Assembly (NCBI GenBank): GCA_016784965.1
Contig: JADHTQ010000040.1
Span: 1 to 43,373 of the forward strand
Direction of reading: 5' to 3'
DNA from: Bacteriovoracaceae bacterium
GTDB taxonomy: Bacteria; Bdellovibrionota; Bacteriovoracia; Bacteriovoracales; Bacteriovoracaceae
Length of the DNA stretch: 43,373 bases
Positions 15,052-23,250 of this stretch are shown here, piece after piece. The notes beneath the pieces are model-generated. The model searched no databases. It was not told where the DNA came from and saw only the letters and a program-made list of their open reading frames with translations. Numbering within the stretch: position 1 is the first letter of the stretch; every line of letters begins with the position of its first letter. Position numbers and translations under genes: made by a program.

Positions 15052-16446
15052 ATGGGTTTTAGTGATGTGAGTGAAGTGAGTGATGATGTCCAAAATCAGG
15101 TTGATCAATTATTTTCAGTGATTTTAAAAAGGCAACAACAAGTAAACTCACTTAAAAGGCCGATAAAGGGCAAAGAAAAACTTATTGAGAAGACATTAGG
15201 TGATTACGCAAAATTCAGAGGAAGAGGTTTTTTTTACAATTACCTATCCTCAGGTAAGGGGCATGGCCCCTTTACAGAGCTGGTAGATGGATCAGTAAAG
15301 TTTGATCTGATTAATGCAATTGGTGTCAACCTCTTGGGTCACTCTCACCCTTTATACATCAAAGCTCACCTCGAAGCGGCTTTATCAGATTCAATTATGT
15401 GTGGGAATCTGCTGCCCTACCAGGAGTCATATAAAGCTATGGGGCATCTTCTTAAGGCAGTTGAGGGATCTCGTTTAAAGCATTTTTGGTTTGCGGGATC
15501 GGGTAGTTTTGCAAATGACACTGCTTTAAAACTTATTTGGCAAAAAAAAGCACCGGCCTATAAAATTATTGCTTTTGACAACTGTTTTGCCGGTAGATCA
15601 GTGGCCACTCAGAATATAACGTCTAATGTAAATTACCGGGAAGGCATGCCAACATCTGTAGAAGTGGAGCATGTTCCGCACTACGATTACCGCGATCCTG
15701 TTAATTCTTTGAAAAATACGATTAAGGCTATGGATGAGGTTTGGCAAAAAGATCCAGGTGCATATTGTGCGCTGGAAATAGAGCTAATCCAAGGAGAGGC
15801 GGGATTTATTTATGGAACCAAAGAGTATTACGAAGGCGTCTTTAAGTGGGCCAAAGATAAAGGACTCTATATTTGGGTTGATGAAGTGCAAACTTTTGGC
15901 CGAACCAGGGAGTTGTTTGCCTACCAAATGTTTGGTTTAGACAAGTACGTTGATATTGTAACGATTGGCAAAGCTTTGCAAGCATGTGGTACATTTTATA
16001 CCGAAGAGTTAAACCCAAAACCGGGTTTAATTGCTGGCACCTTTCATGGATCTTTGGTCTCTTTAAATGCTGCAAGTAAGATAATTGAGTATTTAACGGG
16101 AGGTAACTTCTATGGTGATGATGGTCGCATTCAAGAGCTAGAAAAGCAGTTTATCTGTAAGCTTAACCATCTTATGCAAGGATCTTGTAAAGGTATTATA
16201 AGGTATGTTGGAGGTATTGGCACCATGATCTCCTTTGAGGTGGCAGATGCTTCCAAAGAGCAGAGTATTAAATTTTTAAAACAACTATTTAACAATGGAA
16301 TAATTGCCTTTTCAGCGGGAAAAGATCCTGTGCGCATTAGGTTTTTGCTTCCACTTTGTTTAACTGATGAGCATATAAATCAAATATTTCAAATTTTAGA
16401 AATGACCTTACATGAAGTTTTTAAACCCCAAGGAGAAGTAACATGA
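15052..16446 (+). CDS. PLP class III aminotransferase (ArgD/AstC-type context)
   Basis: The 464-aa enzyme has the class III layout: the PLP-phosphate loop GSGSFANDTALKL, FDNCFAGRS, IELIQGEAGF, the pyridine-binding Asp in WVDEVQTFGRTRELFAY, the Schiff-base Lys in TIGKALQ, GTFHGS and a C-terminal IRFLLPLCLT. Two usual residues differ: the Glu of GTEAN-type loops is Phe, and the His of FHG is Ala. Because it overlaps an AstD-like gene and precedes argC-argB, it probably moves an amino group to or from an N-acylglutamate semialdehyde. AAGGA at 15041-15045 favours ATG 15052; ATG 15049 is equally in frame. GABA- or lysine-type activity cannot be excluded. Confidence 0.82.
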   Translation: MGFSDVSEVSDDVQNQVDQLFSVILKRQQQVNSLKRPIKGKEKLIEKTLGDYAKFRGRGFFYNYLSSGKGHGPFTELVDGSVKFDLINAIGVNLLGHSHPLYIKAHLEAALSDSIMCGNLLPYQESYKAMGHLLKAVEGSRLKHFWFAGSGSFANDTALKLIWQKKAPAYKIIAFDNCFAGRSVATQNITSNVNYREGMPTSVEVEHVPHYDYRDPVNSLKNTIKAMDEVWQKDPGAYCALEIELIQGEAGFIYGTKEYYEGVFKWAKDKGLYIWVDEVQTFGRTRELFAYQMFGLDKYVDIVTIGKALQACGTFYTEELNPKPGLIAGTFHGSLVSLNAASKIIEYLTGGNFYGDDGRIQELEKQFICKLNHLMQGSCKGIIRYVGGIGTMISFEVADASKEQSIKFLKQLFNNGIIAFSAGKDPVRIRFLLPLCLTDEHINQIFQILEMTLHEVFKPQGEVT

Positions 16447-17960
16447 AGTATACACTTAAGGGAAACTATTGGAACGGAATCTATACATTGCCCTCTGCTT
16501 CAGGACCAGAGAGTGCTGAAAAAATAGAAACGAAGTATTGTCCAGCGGATCTTTCTACTACGTTGTGGCAATGTCACATTTCGTATCAGCACGTTGACAA
16601 GGTTATCGAATCTGCTTGGGATGGTTTTGAGGTATGGAAAAATGAAGTTGTTAAAAAAAGAGTAGAATTTATTAATCGCTTTAAAAAAGCTCTCATTGAC
16701 CAAAAAGAGCAAATTATTAATGCACTTTCTTTGGAGACAGGAATCACCCATTGGGAAAGTACACTAGAGTTTGATGAAACGATTAATGCTATGAGTTTTG
16801 CAATCGATAACTGTCAAGAAAAATTAAAACCGCAGCAATTAAAGCTAGAAGAAAACGCAATTGGAAATGTTTTTTATCGTCCACTTGGTCCAAGTTTGAT
16901 TATTGGTAACGATATTCAGTCTTTTAGTTTTATCAGTGCTTACTTAGTTCCAGTACTTCTTTCGGGAAATAGTATTATCTTGCACCCGTCGCTAAAGCTT
17001 GCTTACAGTGCCCAGTTAATCGTAGATTGTTTTCATAAAGCAGAATTTCCAAAAGGTGTAATTAATCTTTTACAGGGTGATAAAGAAACCACCAAAAGAT
17101 TATTAAAGGAAAAAGCAGTTAAAGGTGTTTATTTTACAGGTAGAAAGGAGATGGGTAAGTTTGTAATTGAAAATACTTACCAAGATTTAAGTAAATTAAG
17201 TACTCTAACATTAAGTGGTAAAAACCCCTGTATTATTCATAAGGATGTCGATATCGACAGTGTGATGGCCGAATTGCTTAAGGCAGTGTTTTTAAGTTGT
17301 GGGCAACGTATTACTTCCACTTCAATGGTTGTTATTCACAATGATATTAAAGATGAATTTATTACAAAATTTCATACACTGGCAAAAAGGATAATCATAG
17401 ATCACCCTATTGAGTCAAAAAAACAACCTTTTTTAGGGCCTTTAATTGATAAACAGGCACTAGATAGCTACCTCATGTTTATCGGGATGGCCAAACGAGA
17501 AGGCATTGAGGAAATAATGCGCGGTAAGAATGTGGAAAAAGAACATAAAGGGTATTATGTGTCACCATCAATTCACTACGCAAAAGATTTAAACCAAAAA
17601 GGGCACTTCATTTCTAGTGAAATTATGGGACCAAACTGTACGTTTGTCTCTTATGATACCATTGAACAAGCTGTAGAGATTGCCAATAAAACTGAATTCG
17701 GGTTAGTCTCATCGATTTACACTAAAGATTCTAAGCTTTCTGATTTTTGCCTGCAGCAGTTACAACACGGTCAAATCAATATAAATACACCGACTACCAA
17801 CATCTCTTTTAGACTGCCATTTGGAGGTATTAAAAACTCTGGGAATTTCCACCCGATAGGTGCAAACTTAATTAACTCGTGTGTATACTCTCAAAGTAAT
17901 TTACAAATGAATAATGTTGTAAGCAGTGATATCAAATCACTAATTGGATTAGAGGAATAA
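16443..17960 (+). CDS. AstD-like aldehyde dehydrogenase fold, catalytic residues lost (pseudoenzyme)
   Basis: The 505-aa protein spans the whole ALDH fold and aligns with succinylglutamate-semialdehyde dehydrogenase (AstD): PLGPSLIIGNDIQSFSF, YFTGRKEMGK, LTLSGKNP, FLSCGQRITST, SEIMGP, FRLPFGGIKNSGN. At each catalytic site the residue is changed: the nucleophile Cys of GQRC is Ile (GQRIT), the base Glu of LELGGKNP is Thr, and the Asn of the PYNFP segment is Ile; KPSE, which contacts NAD, is HPSL. The frame is intact. It starts at ATG 16443, overlapping the aminotransferase stop by 4 bp, and is 15 bp before argC. Probably a non-catalytic binding or scaffold protein; a different activity is possible. 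Confidence 0.85.
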   Translation: MKYTLKGNYWNGIYTLPSASGPESAEKIETKYCPADLSTTLWQCHISYQHVDKVIESAWDGFEVWKNEVVKKRVEFINRFKKALIDQKEQIINALSLETGITHWESTLEFDETINAMSFAIDNCQEKLKPQQLKLEENAIGNVFYRPLGPSLIIGNDIQSFSFISAYLVPVLLSGNSIILHPSLKLAYSAQLIVDCFHKAEFPKGVINLLQGDKETTKRLLKEKAVKGVYFTGRKEMGKFVIENTYQDLSKLSTLTLSGKNPCIIHKDVDIDSVMAELLKAVFLSCGQRITSTSMVVIHNDIKDEFITKFHTLAKRIIIDHPIESKKQPFLGPLIDKQALDSYLMFIGMAKREGIEEIMRGKNVEKEHKGYYVSPSIHYAKDLNQKGHFISSEIMGPNCTFVSYDTIEQAVEIANKTEFGLVSSIYTKDSKLSDFCLQQLQHGQININTPTTNISFRLPFGGIKNSGNFHPIGANLINSCVYSQSNLQMNNVVSSDIKSLIGLEE

Positions 17961-17975
17961 AAGGAACTAAAAAAA

Positions 17976-19031
17976 ATGAAAGAAAAAATTAACGTTGCTA
18001 TTATGGGAGGCTCAGGTTATGCCTCAGCAGAGCTTATTAAACGTTTAGTAGAACACCCACACGTGGAACTAAAGAGGATATCGAGCATAGATTATGTCGG
18101 AGAAAACATCGGTGTCGTTCATAAAAATTTTGGTAATAGACTTCCATTTATTTTAGAGAATCTCACACCTGCCCAAGTTGCAAATGACTGTGATTTAGTA
18201 TTTTTAACTCTTCCCCATAAAGTGTCGTATCAAATGGTACCAAAGCTCATGCCAACCGGAGTTAAAATCATTGATTTTTCCGGCGATTATCGCATGAAAG
18301 ATGTTTCGGTGTATGAGTCTCATTATAAAACTACTCATACCAATCCCGAAAACATTGAATCATTTGTATATGGTTTGCCTGAACTTAATAAAAATTTAAT
18401 AAAAGAGGCACATTTTATAGCAAACCCAGGGTGTTTTCCCACCGCAGTGGCACTAAGCCTTTTGCCTTTGGCCCAAAATGGCTTATTAACAACCAAAGTC
18501 AGAGTAGTAGGTCCCACCGGCAGCAGTGGAAGTGGTGTGCATCCACAAGCTGGCACTCACCATCCAGTAAGGTCTAGAAACTTAAAAAGCTATAAACCGC
18601 TATTTCACCAACATCAACCTGAAATGGAGCAAGTTTTAACTCAGGCAGGTGGCAGAGATATTTCAGTGGATTTTATTCCCATGTCGGCACCCCTTACTCG
18701 CGGTATTTTAACCAATGCGATTGTTGATTTACCAAAAGATATAACAATGGAAAAAATTCAAAAGCTATACACTGACTACTACAGTGATAGTCCGTTTGTT
18801 AGAGTTTTAAGTGAGAAAAAGTACCCGGAAACAATCTCTATAGCTGGAACAAATTTTGTCGACATTGGAATTTCTTTGCGGCAGGAGCGCAGTGGAAGCA
18901 AAAGTTTTGTTGCAATTGCTTCAATAGATAATTTAGTAAAAGGGGCCGCAGGCCAAGCTGTGCAAAATATGAATCTCATGTATGGATTTGATGAAATGAC
19001 AGGCCTTAATGATTTTGGACAGTGGCCTTAG
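17976..19031 (+). CDS. argC: N-acyl-gamma-glutamyl-phosphate reductase, LysY-like
   Basis: The 351-aa reductase converts an acylglutamyl (or LysW-aminoadipyl) phosphate to the semialdehyde with NADPH. It has the N-terminal Rossmann motif IMGGSGYASAELIKRL, VFLTLPHKV, DFSGDYR and the catalytic Cys153 (NPGCFPT). The segment THHPVRSRNLKSYKPLFHQH and the end GTNFVDIG / IDNLVKGAAGQAVQ are closer in pattern to LysY of Thermus than to E. coli or Bacillus ArgC. Position between the aminotransferase/ALDH pair and argB supports arginine (or LysW-type lysine) synthesis; the carrier group cannot be decided from this window. No LysW-like gene is seen. Confidence 0.88.
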   Translation: MKEKINVAIMGGSGYASAELIKRLVEHPHVELKRISSIDYVGENIGVVHKNFGNRLPFILENLTPAQVANDCDLVFLTLPHKVSYQMVPKLMPTGVKIIDFSGDYRMKDVSVYESHYKTTHTNPENIESFVYGLPELNKNLIKEAHFIANPGCFPTAVALSLLPLAQNGLLTTKVRVVGPTGSSGSGVHPQAGTHHPVRSRNLKSYKPLFHQHQPEMEQVLTQAGGRDISVDFIPMSAPLTRGILTNAIVDLPKDITMEKIQKLYTDYYSDSPFVRVLSEKKYPETISIAGTNFVDIGISLRQERSGSKSFVAIASIDNLVKGAAGQAVQNMNLMYGFDEMTGLNDFGQWP

Positions 19032-19033
19032 CA

Positions 19034-19855
19034 ATGTGTGACTATCAAACCATAGTAGTAAAGTTTGGTGGGGAAATTACCCAGTCTCCCCCTTTGCTGG
19101 CAAATTTAGCAGCTTCCATTGAAAAAATCCATGCAGGTAAAAAAAATGTAATCCTAGTGCATGGAGGAGGACCAGTTGCTACAGAGCTTGGCCAAAAATT
19201 AAGCATTGCACCCATTATGGTAGGAGGTAGAAGGGTAACATGTGAGCAAACACTAGAAGTAATGAAAATGACCCTTCCGGGTATTGTTAACTCAAACGTA
19301 TTGGCCGTTTTAAAAAAATTTAAGTTGCCAGGAGTAAGTGTCAGTGGAATTAGTATTGTAGATGCCATTACACGCCCACCCAAGGTAGTTTCAGGCAGTG
19401 ATGGAAAGGTGATCGATTTTGGATACGTTGGCGATATCCTTGACATTAACACAACACTGCTGTCCCACCTTCTAAACAAGCACTTTATACCTGTGATAAG
19501 CCCTTTATCCTGTGATGTTAATGGGAAAATATTAAATATCAATGCAGATACAGTCGCATCTCAAACGGCCAAAAAAATAAAGGCCTATAAGTTAGTTTTG
19601 ATAACTGAAATAGGTGGTGTATTTGAAGATATTAACGATAAATCATCGAGGTTAAAAATTCTAACCGCGGACAGTGCCAGGCAAAAAATTGCAGAGGGTA
19701 TAATTCAAGGGGGTATGATACCCAAAATTGAGGAGGGTCTAAAGCTTCTACAGGGCCACTTAAGTAGTTTTCATATAGTTGGTATCAATTCTTCCGAGAC
19801 ACTCTTGCAAGAAATTAATAACCCAGGAAGTGTGGGAACTGCGATTGTAGAGTAA
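19034..19855 (+). CDS. argB: Acetylglutamate kinase (ArgB/LysZ family)
   Basis: The 273-aa kinase phosphorylates the gamma-carboxyl of N-acylglutamate. It has the amino-acid-kinase features VVKFGGE, VILVHGGGP, VGGRRVTCEQTLEV, DFGYVGDI, NINADTVASQTA, LITEIGGVF and GGMIPKIEEGL. The N-terminus is short, without the extra helix of the arginine-inhibited hexameric forms, so feedback control may be weak or different. ATG 19034 lies 2 bp after the argC stop; GTG 19022 is an in-frame alternative overlapping argC. It is the last gene of the four-gene run, meeting the charged-protein gene tail to tail. Confidence 0.9.
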   Translation: MCDYQTIVVKFGGEITQSPPLLANLAASIEKIHAGKKNVILVHGGGPVATELGQKLSIAPIMVGGRRVTCEQTLEVMKMTLPGIVNSNVLAVLKKFKLPGVSVSGISIVDAITRPPKVVSGSDGKVIDFGYVGDILDINTTLLSHLLNKHFIPVISPLSCDVNGKILNINADTVASQTAKKIKAYKLVLITEIGGVFEDINDKSSRLKILTADSARQKIAEGIIQGGMIPKIEEGLKLLQGHLSSFHIVGINSSETLLQEINNPGSVGTAIVE

Positions 19856-19856
19856 T

Positions 19857-20339
19857 TTAGCTTTGCTTTTTGTTGATTAACAAACCCAAAGAAGTAGATT
19901 TTGATAAATCATCTTTCATCATTTTTTCTTGCTCTATTGTAACTGATCCGGTTTCTTGATAGGTTTCTAGGACTTCTCGGCCTTTTAAACGCTTTTGGCT
20001 TTTTTCAGATTTTTTTAACTCATCTAGTATGAAGACATTTACATTTACCTTCTCTTTGCCATTTTTTGAGTTGGGTGGATTTTTTTCGTTTTGTGTCCCT
20101 TCTTCATCTTTTTTGTCTTCTGCATTTGCTTGATCATCAACGGCTTCTTTTTCTGTGTCTTGAGCTTTCTCGTCTTTAGCTTCAGATCGTCCTAATATCT
20201 TATTAGTAAGCATCTGGGTTAGTGACCTTTTTTCTTTGGACACCGATTTGACAGTGAGTCTCTCCATTTCAAATGGAGTGATAATCTTTAAAAGATTCAT
20301 CAATAAATTGTCACGTATAATTTTTTTCTTTATTGCCAT
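19857..20339 (-). CDS. Charged, largely disordered hypothetical protein
   Basis: The 160-aa protein has a basic N-terminus (about 1-55, MAIKKKIIRDNLLMNLLKII), an acidic low-complexity stretch (about 55-95, rich in E/D/K/N) and a mixed-charge C-terminus (KSEKSQKRLKGREVLETYQE). There is no signal peptide or membrane helix. An SD (AAAGGAGAG) lies upstream of ATG 20339. No family recognised; it may be an adaptor with short binding motifs at both ends. Confidence 0.65.
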   Translation of the reverse strand: MAIKKKIIRDNLLMNLLKIITPFEMERLTVKSVSKEKRSLTQMLTNKILGRSEAKDEKAQDTEKEAVDDQANAEDKKDEEGTQNEKNPPNSKNGKEKVNVNVFILDELKKSEKSQKRLKGREVLETYQETGSVTIEQEKMMKDDLSKSTSLGLLINKKQS

Positions 20340-20366
20340 TGTTGAAATGCTCTCCTTTTAAAATCC

Positions 20367-20451
20367 TTGCGACAATACTACACGTAACCTATCGGACAAT
20401 TACATATAACATTGAGCGACAAGAAGTATCGCAATTATATTAATAGGTTAC
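20367..20451. promoter_or_regulatory. Interleaved inverted repeats upstream of tRNA-Asn
   Basis: Two pairs of inverted repeats alternate: TTGCGA (20367-20372) with TCGCAA (20429-20434), and a 9-bp pair GTAACCTAT (20384-20392) with ATAGGTTAC (20443-20451). An inner GCGA...TCGC hairpin (20416-20432) competes with the first pair. The A-B-A'-B' order could fold into a pseudoknot if transcribed, or could be operator sites between the divergent charged-protein gene and the tRNA. Seen directly; meaning unknown. Confidence 0.35.
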
Positions 20452-20478
20452 AAAACAAAATAATTGTAGACAAACTCT

Positions 20479-20508
20479 TTGTAACTTTTTATATATCTAT
20501 GATATATT
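20479..20508 (+). promoter_or_regulatory. Candidate promoter for tRNA-Asn
   Basis: TTGTAA (20479-20484) and TATATT (20503-20508) are separated by 18 bp and end 13 bp before the mature 5' end of the tRNA. Both boxes are close to the sigma-70 consensus in an otherwise AT-rich gap. Confidence 0.5.
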
Positions 20509-20521
20509 CTTTAAAAATTAC

Positions 20522-20598
20522 TGGGGAGTAGCGCAGTTGGTTAGCGCAGTAGACTGTTAATCTATTGGTCGTGGGTTCGAGTCCCACCTTCCCAGCCA
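20522..20598 (+). tRNA. tRNA-Asn (GUU)
   Basis: A full cloverleaf is present. The acceptor TGGGGAG pairs with CTTCCCA (one G-T pair), the discriminator is G, and CCA is encoded (20596-20598). The D arm contains AGTTGGTTA, the anticodon loop is CTGTTAA with anticodon GTT at 20556-20558, and the T arm contains GGTTCGAGTCC. It is a lone tRNA, 8 bp from the end of the convergent response-regulator gene. The downstream sequence shows no integrase or attachment-site duplication. Confidence 0.97.
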
Positions 20599-20605
20599 CA
20601 TTTTG

Positions 20606-20989
20606 TTATTTCACTTTATTCTTTAGATGCAATTGATGGATATAATCGTTAACAATAGTGACAATTTTTTGGTTATTAAATGGTTTTTTTAAGTACACTG
20701 CAGCACCCTGGCTTAGAACATTATCTTCGCTGTGTCCTGAAATAATAATTACATAGGTTTGTCGGTAGTTGCTTTTAATCCATCTAAGAAGGCTTAGACC
20801 GTCTTCTCCTGGCATCTTTATATCTGAAATAACGATGTGCTGAGCTTCAAACTCAATAATTTCTTTGGCCTGGGACACATTGGCTGCTGTTTTGATCACA
20901 CAGTTGTCTCGTTTAAGTATGATTGAGAGAAGTTTCCTCATTGATCTCTCATCATCAACTACTAGGATTTTTACGTTCGCTCCACTCAT
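20606..20989 (-). CDS. Single-domain response regulator with shortened alpha4 region
   Basis: The 127-aa protein is a receiver domain only: Asp12-Asp13, phosphorylated Asp56 (ISDIKMPGEDGL), Ser84 (IIISGHS) and Lys102 (YLKKPF) are in place. Between SG and KKPF there are about four residues fewer than in CheY, so the alpha4 part of the output face is shortened. It follows the histidine kinase by 25 bp on the same strand and is its likely partner. With no output domain it must act by protein contact or as a phosphate relay. SD CGGAG precedes ATG 20989. Confidence 0.88.
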   Translation of the reverse strand: MSGANVKILVVDDERSMRKLLSIILKRDNCVIKTAANVSQAKEIIEFEAQHIVISDIKMPGEDGLSLLRWIKSNYRQTYVIIISGHSEDNVLSQGAAVYLKKPFNNQKIVTIVNDYIHQLHLKNKVK

Positions 20990-21014
20990 GATTTATAACT
21001 CCGCTTAACTTCAG

Positions 21015-22658
21015 CTATGCGTTGGTCAATAATGGCAATATTATACGAAATGTAGTCCCCTTATTGGAGGTTTCATGGCAACATATTTGCCCTTTGTGAT
21101 CTTTTATTATGCCATATGATATTGAAAGACCAAGGCCCGTTCCCCTATCAGTATCTTTGGTTGTAAAAAAAGGATCAAATATGCGGTCAATTTTTTGCTC
21201 ACTTATGCCCATGCCACTATCTTTAAAATCTAATACCACGCAATCAGCATTTACTTTTGAAGATACCAAAAGCATGCCCTCTTGGGCCTTATCAACACTG
21301 GAGATAGCATCTCGTCCATTTGTAATTAAATTAGTAAAAACTTGCTCTAGACGAATTTCGTTGCCAAACACTTTTGGCCCACCTTTGTCTAGGTCGAGCT
21401 GATACTTAATGTTGCCAAGCCGTAGCTGTTCTTTAAACAATATAAAAGAATTATTGATGACTTCATTAACATCTACAGATTTGTTGATCTGTTCATTTTG
21501 TCTTGAAAAGACTCTAAAATGTTTTATGATTTCTCTCATTCTGTTGTAGTTGTTTGTAATTTCTATGAAATATTCTTCAGTATCTTTTGATATAACCTGC
21601 TCGTGGGATGAGATATAATCTCTCAAGGCTTGGGTAAATCCAATGATGGATTGTAGTGGATTATTTAGTTCATGGGCAAGGCCTGCACTTAGTTCGCCCA
21701 GTGAGGCCAGTTTAGCACTTTGGATTAGTTGAACTTGGGTTTTTTTGAGTTTTTCATTGATTGTTTCTAATTCAAGAACTTTCTTTTTTTCACTTTTTGC
21801 TTTTGCAGTTACAGTTGCAAGAGATTTCTCTTTTTCTAGGAGGGCCCCTAGACCTATGGCCATTTGATTAAAGGTCAGGGATAGTTCGCCCAACTCATCC
21901 CTATTGTGGTTTTGTACCCTTCTGTCCAGATTACCGGCTGCTATATCTGTGGCAGCATCTTTGATTTTTTTAAGTGGCACTGTAATTGATCTTGATATAA
22001 TGAGTCCAACTATAATTGCTATTAAAAAAGTAAGGAGGGTTGTGATTATAACAGTCCTTTTAAGGAGAGTTGCTTCCGTTAAAATTTCGTTAGCTTCTTC
22101 TGAAATTTCTTGTGTAGAATCTCGTTCAAACCACCTTATTTTTTTTAGTAGTTCAATACCACGTTTTTCTACCTTTTCTTCAAAGTAATCACCTGCTTGA
22201 TCGTATCCCTGTTGAGTGCATATAAAAATGGTTTTTAATAAACCTTTTTTATATTGCAAGTAATGATCTTTTATACTTTTTAGGTTTTTGAGTTCATTAA
22301 CTTCATCTTGTTTTTCTTCATCTTCTGCGGCTTTAATCCCTTTGTTAATTGCTTGTTCTGCTGCCTTTAACTGTTTTTCAAAGTTATCAAAACTAGAATC
22401 TATTTCTGCTTTTGCCCTTATGATCTCACTTGATCTGCTTTCAATGTGTTCTAGTAAGTATTCTCTGATGTAGACTTGCATTTTAGTCAACTCAAAGACC
22501 ATTTCAGCGGCACTGGAGATTTCTTGTAGATTACTTTCTGATACTTCATGAACGTCATTAGTCATTTCATCTAAGCTTTCAAAAGATATGTAACCAACAA
22601 TTAAAATTAAAAAAGTGATTAGCAGAAAGCCGAAAGTTAATTTGTGACTGATCTTCAT
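21015..22658 (-). CDS. Membrane sensor histidine kinase (HAMP-HisKA-HATPase)
   Basis: The 547-aa kinase has a first transmembrane helix (about 8-27), a helical periplasmic sensor of about 170 residues, resembling four-helix-bundle sensors (MCP-like), a second membrane helix (about 201-222), HAMP (SITVPLKKIKDAATDIAAGN), a coiled coil (about 265-310), HisKA with His329 (GLAHELNNPLQSIIGF), and an ATPase with N box NLITNGRDAI, DSGMGI and GTGLGLSISYGI. It senses a signal at the cell envelope, autophosphorylates His329 and passes phosphate to a receiver, most likely the adjacent one. The ligand is unknown. Confidence 0.92.
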   Translation of the reverse strand: MKISHKLTFGFLLITFLILIVGYISFESLDEMTNDVHEVSESNLQEISSAAEMVFELTKMQVYIREYLLEHIESRSSEIIRAKAEIDSSFDNFEKQLKAAEQAINKGIKAAEDEEKQDEVNELKNLKSIKDHYLQYKKGLLKTIFICTQQGYDQAGDYFEEKVEKRGIELLKKIRWFERDSTQEISEEANEILTEATLLKRTVIITTLLTFLIAIIVGLIISRSITVPLKKIKDAATDIAAGNLDRRVQNHNRDELGELSLTFNQMAIGLGALLEKEKSLATVTAKAKSEKKKVLELETINEKLKKTQVQLIQSAKLASLGELSAGLAHELNNPLQSIIGFTQALRDYISSHEQVISKDTEEYFIEITNNYNRMREIIKHFRVFSRQNEQINKSVDVNEVINNSFILFKEQLRLGNIKYQLDLDKGGPKVFGNEIRLEQVFTNLITNGRDAISSVDKAQEGMLLVSSKVNADCVVLDFKDSGMGISEQKIDRIFDPFFTTKDTDRGTGLGLSISYGIIKDHKGQICCHETSNKGTTFRIILPLLTNA

Positions 22659-22793
22659 AATAAGTATTCCTAATAAAAGTTAGGTACTATGAATTCTTAT
22701 AATCACAAAAGATAGTTGAAGTAATAAATTTTGATGGAAAAATCACCACAATTGGAAATTTATTTGATTTTATAAACATTACAATAGGAGTAT

Positions 22794-22985
22794 TTAAGCA
22801 TCAAGCCCTTGTTCATCGTTATCATATTGTTTATATATGGCCGCAGTTAGATTTGCGTTTACCACTTTTTTGTATTCGTCAGTAATCTCAATGCCAAACT
22901 CCCGGGCCTTTTCAATTACACTGTTAAATAATTGCTCATAAAGCTCTTCTGTCTCTACAACATATTTATTTTTTTCCACTAACAT
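22794..22985 (-). CDS. Small acidic hypothetical protein (63 aa)
   Basis: The protein starts MLVEKNKYVVETEELYEQLF and is acidic and helical, with two predicted helices (about 10-27 and 32-55). ATG 22985 is chosen because a very strong SD (AAGGAGGAGGTG) lies 5 nt upstream; the frame could open earlier but the extension would cover the SD. It is 135 bp upstream of the histidine kinase gene on the same strand. No family recognised. Confidence 0.7.
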   Translation of the reverse strand: MLVEKNKYVVETEELYEQLFNSVIEKAREFGIEITDEYKKVVNANLTAAIYKQYDNDEQGLDA

Positions 22986-23194
22986 AAAACACCTCCTCCT
23001 TGGGTTCAATCACTATTTTACCTAGATATCTGTAGATAAAAAGCAATTTTAACAAATTTATTTAAATAATTTGTATCTATGTAATTATTAAAAGCGGGCC
23101 GTACGTCAACTAGGCAAAATTTACCATGATGGGTGTAGGTTTCAACATAATACTTGAGGGATTCTGTGCTTCTTTTGCCAATTAACTTTGGAAA

Positions 23195-23223
23195 TTGACA
23201 CTAATAATAAACAGATGCATATT
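23195..23223 (+). promoter_or_regulatory. Candidate promoter for the L,D-transpeptidase gene
   Basis: A consensus TTGACA (23195-23200) is followed after 17 bp by CATATT (23218-23223), ending 27 bp before the start codon. It lies in the 265-bp gap between divergent genes, which shows no other gene or strong hairpin. Confidence 0.5.
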
Positions 23224-23250
23224 AGATTTATTCATATGAAGGTGCTTTAA

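Noticed and set aside
16443-17960. Annotation as an active succinylglutamate-semialdehyde dehydrogenase
   Set aside because: Nucleophile, general base and oxyanion residues are all replaced, so activity should not be assumed from similarity.
19045-19542. 165-aa ORF antisense to argB
   Set aside because: Long only because it is opposite a conserved gene; no family features and no start signals.
17976-19855. Complete LysW-type lysine pathway
   Set aside because: No LysW-like carrier or LysX-like ligase gene is present, so only the LysY-like pattern is reported.
20522-20598. tRNA as an integration site for a genomic island
   Set aside because: No integrase, no duplicated tRNA 3' end and no change in composition nearby.
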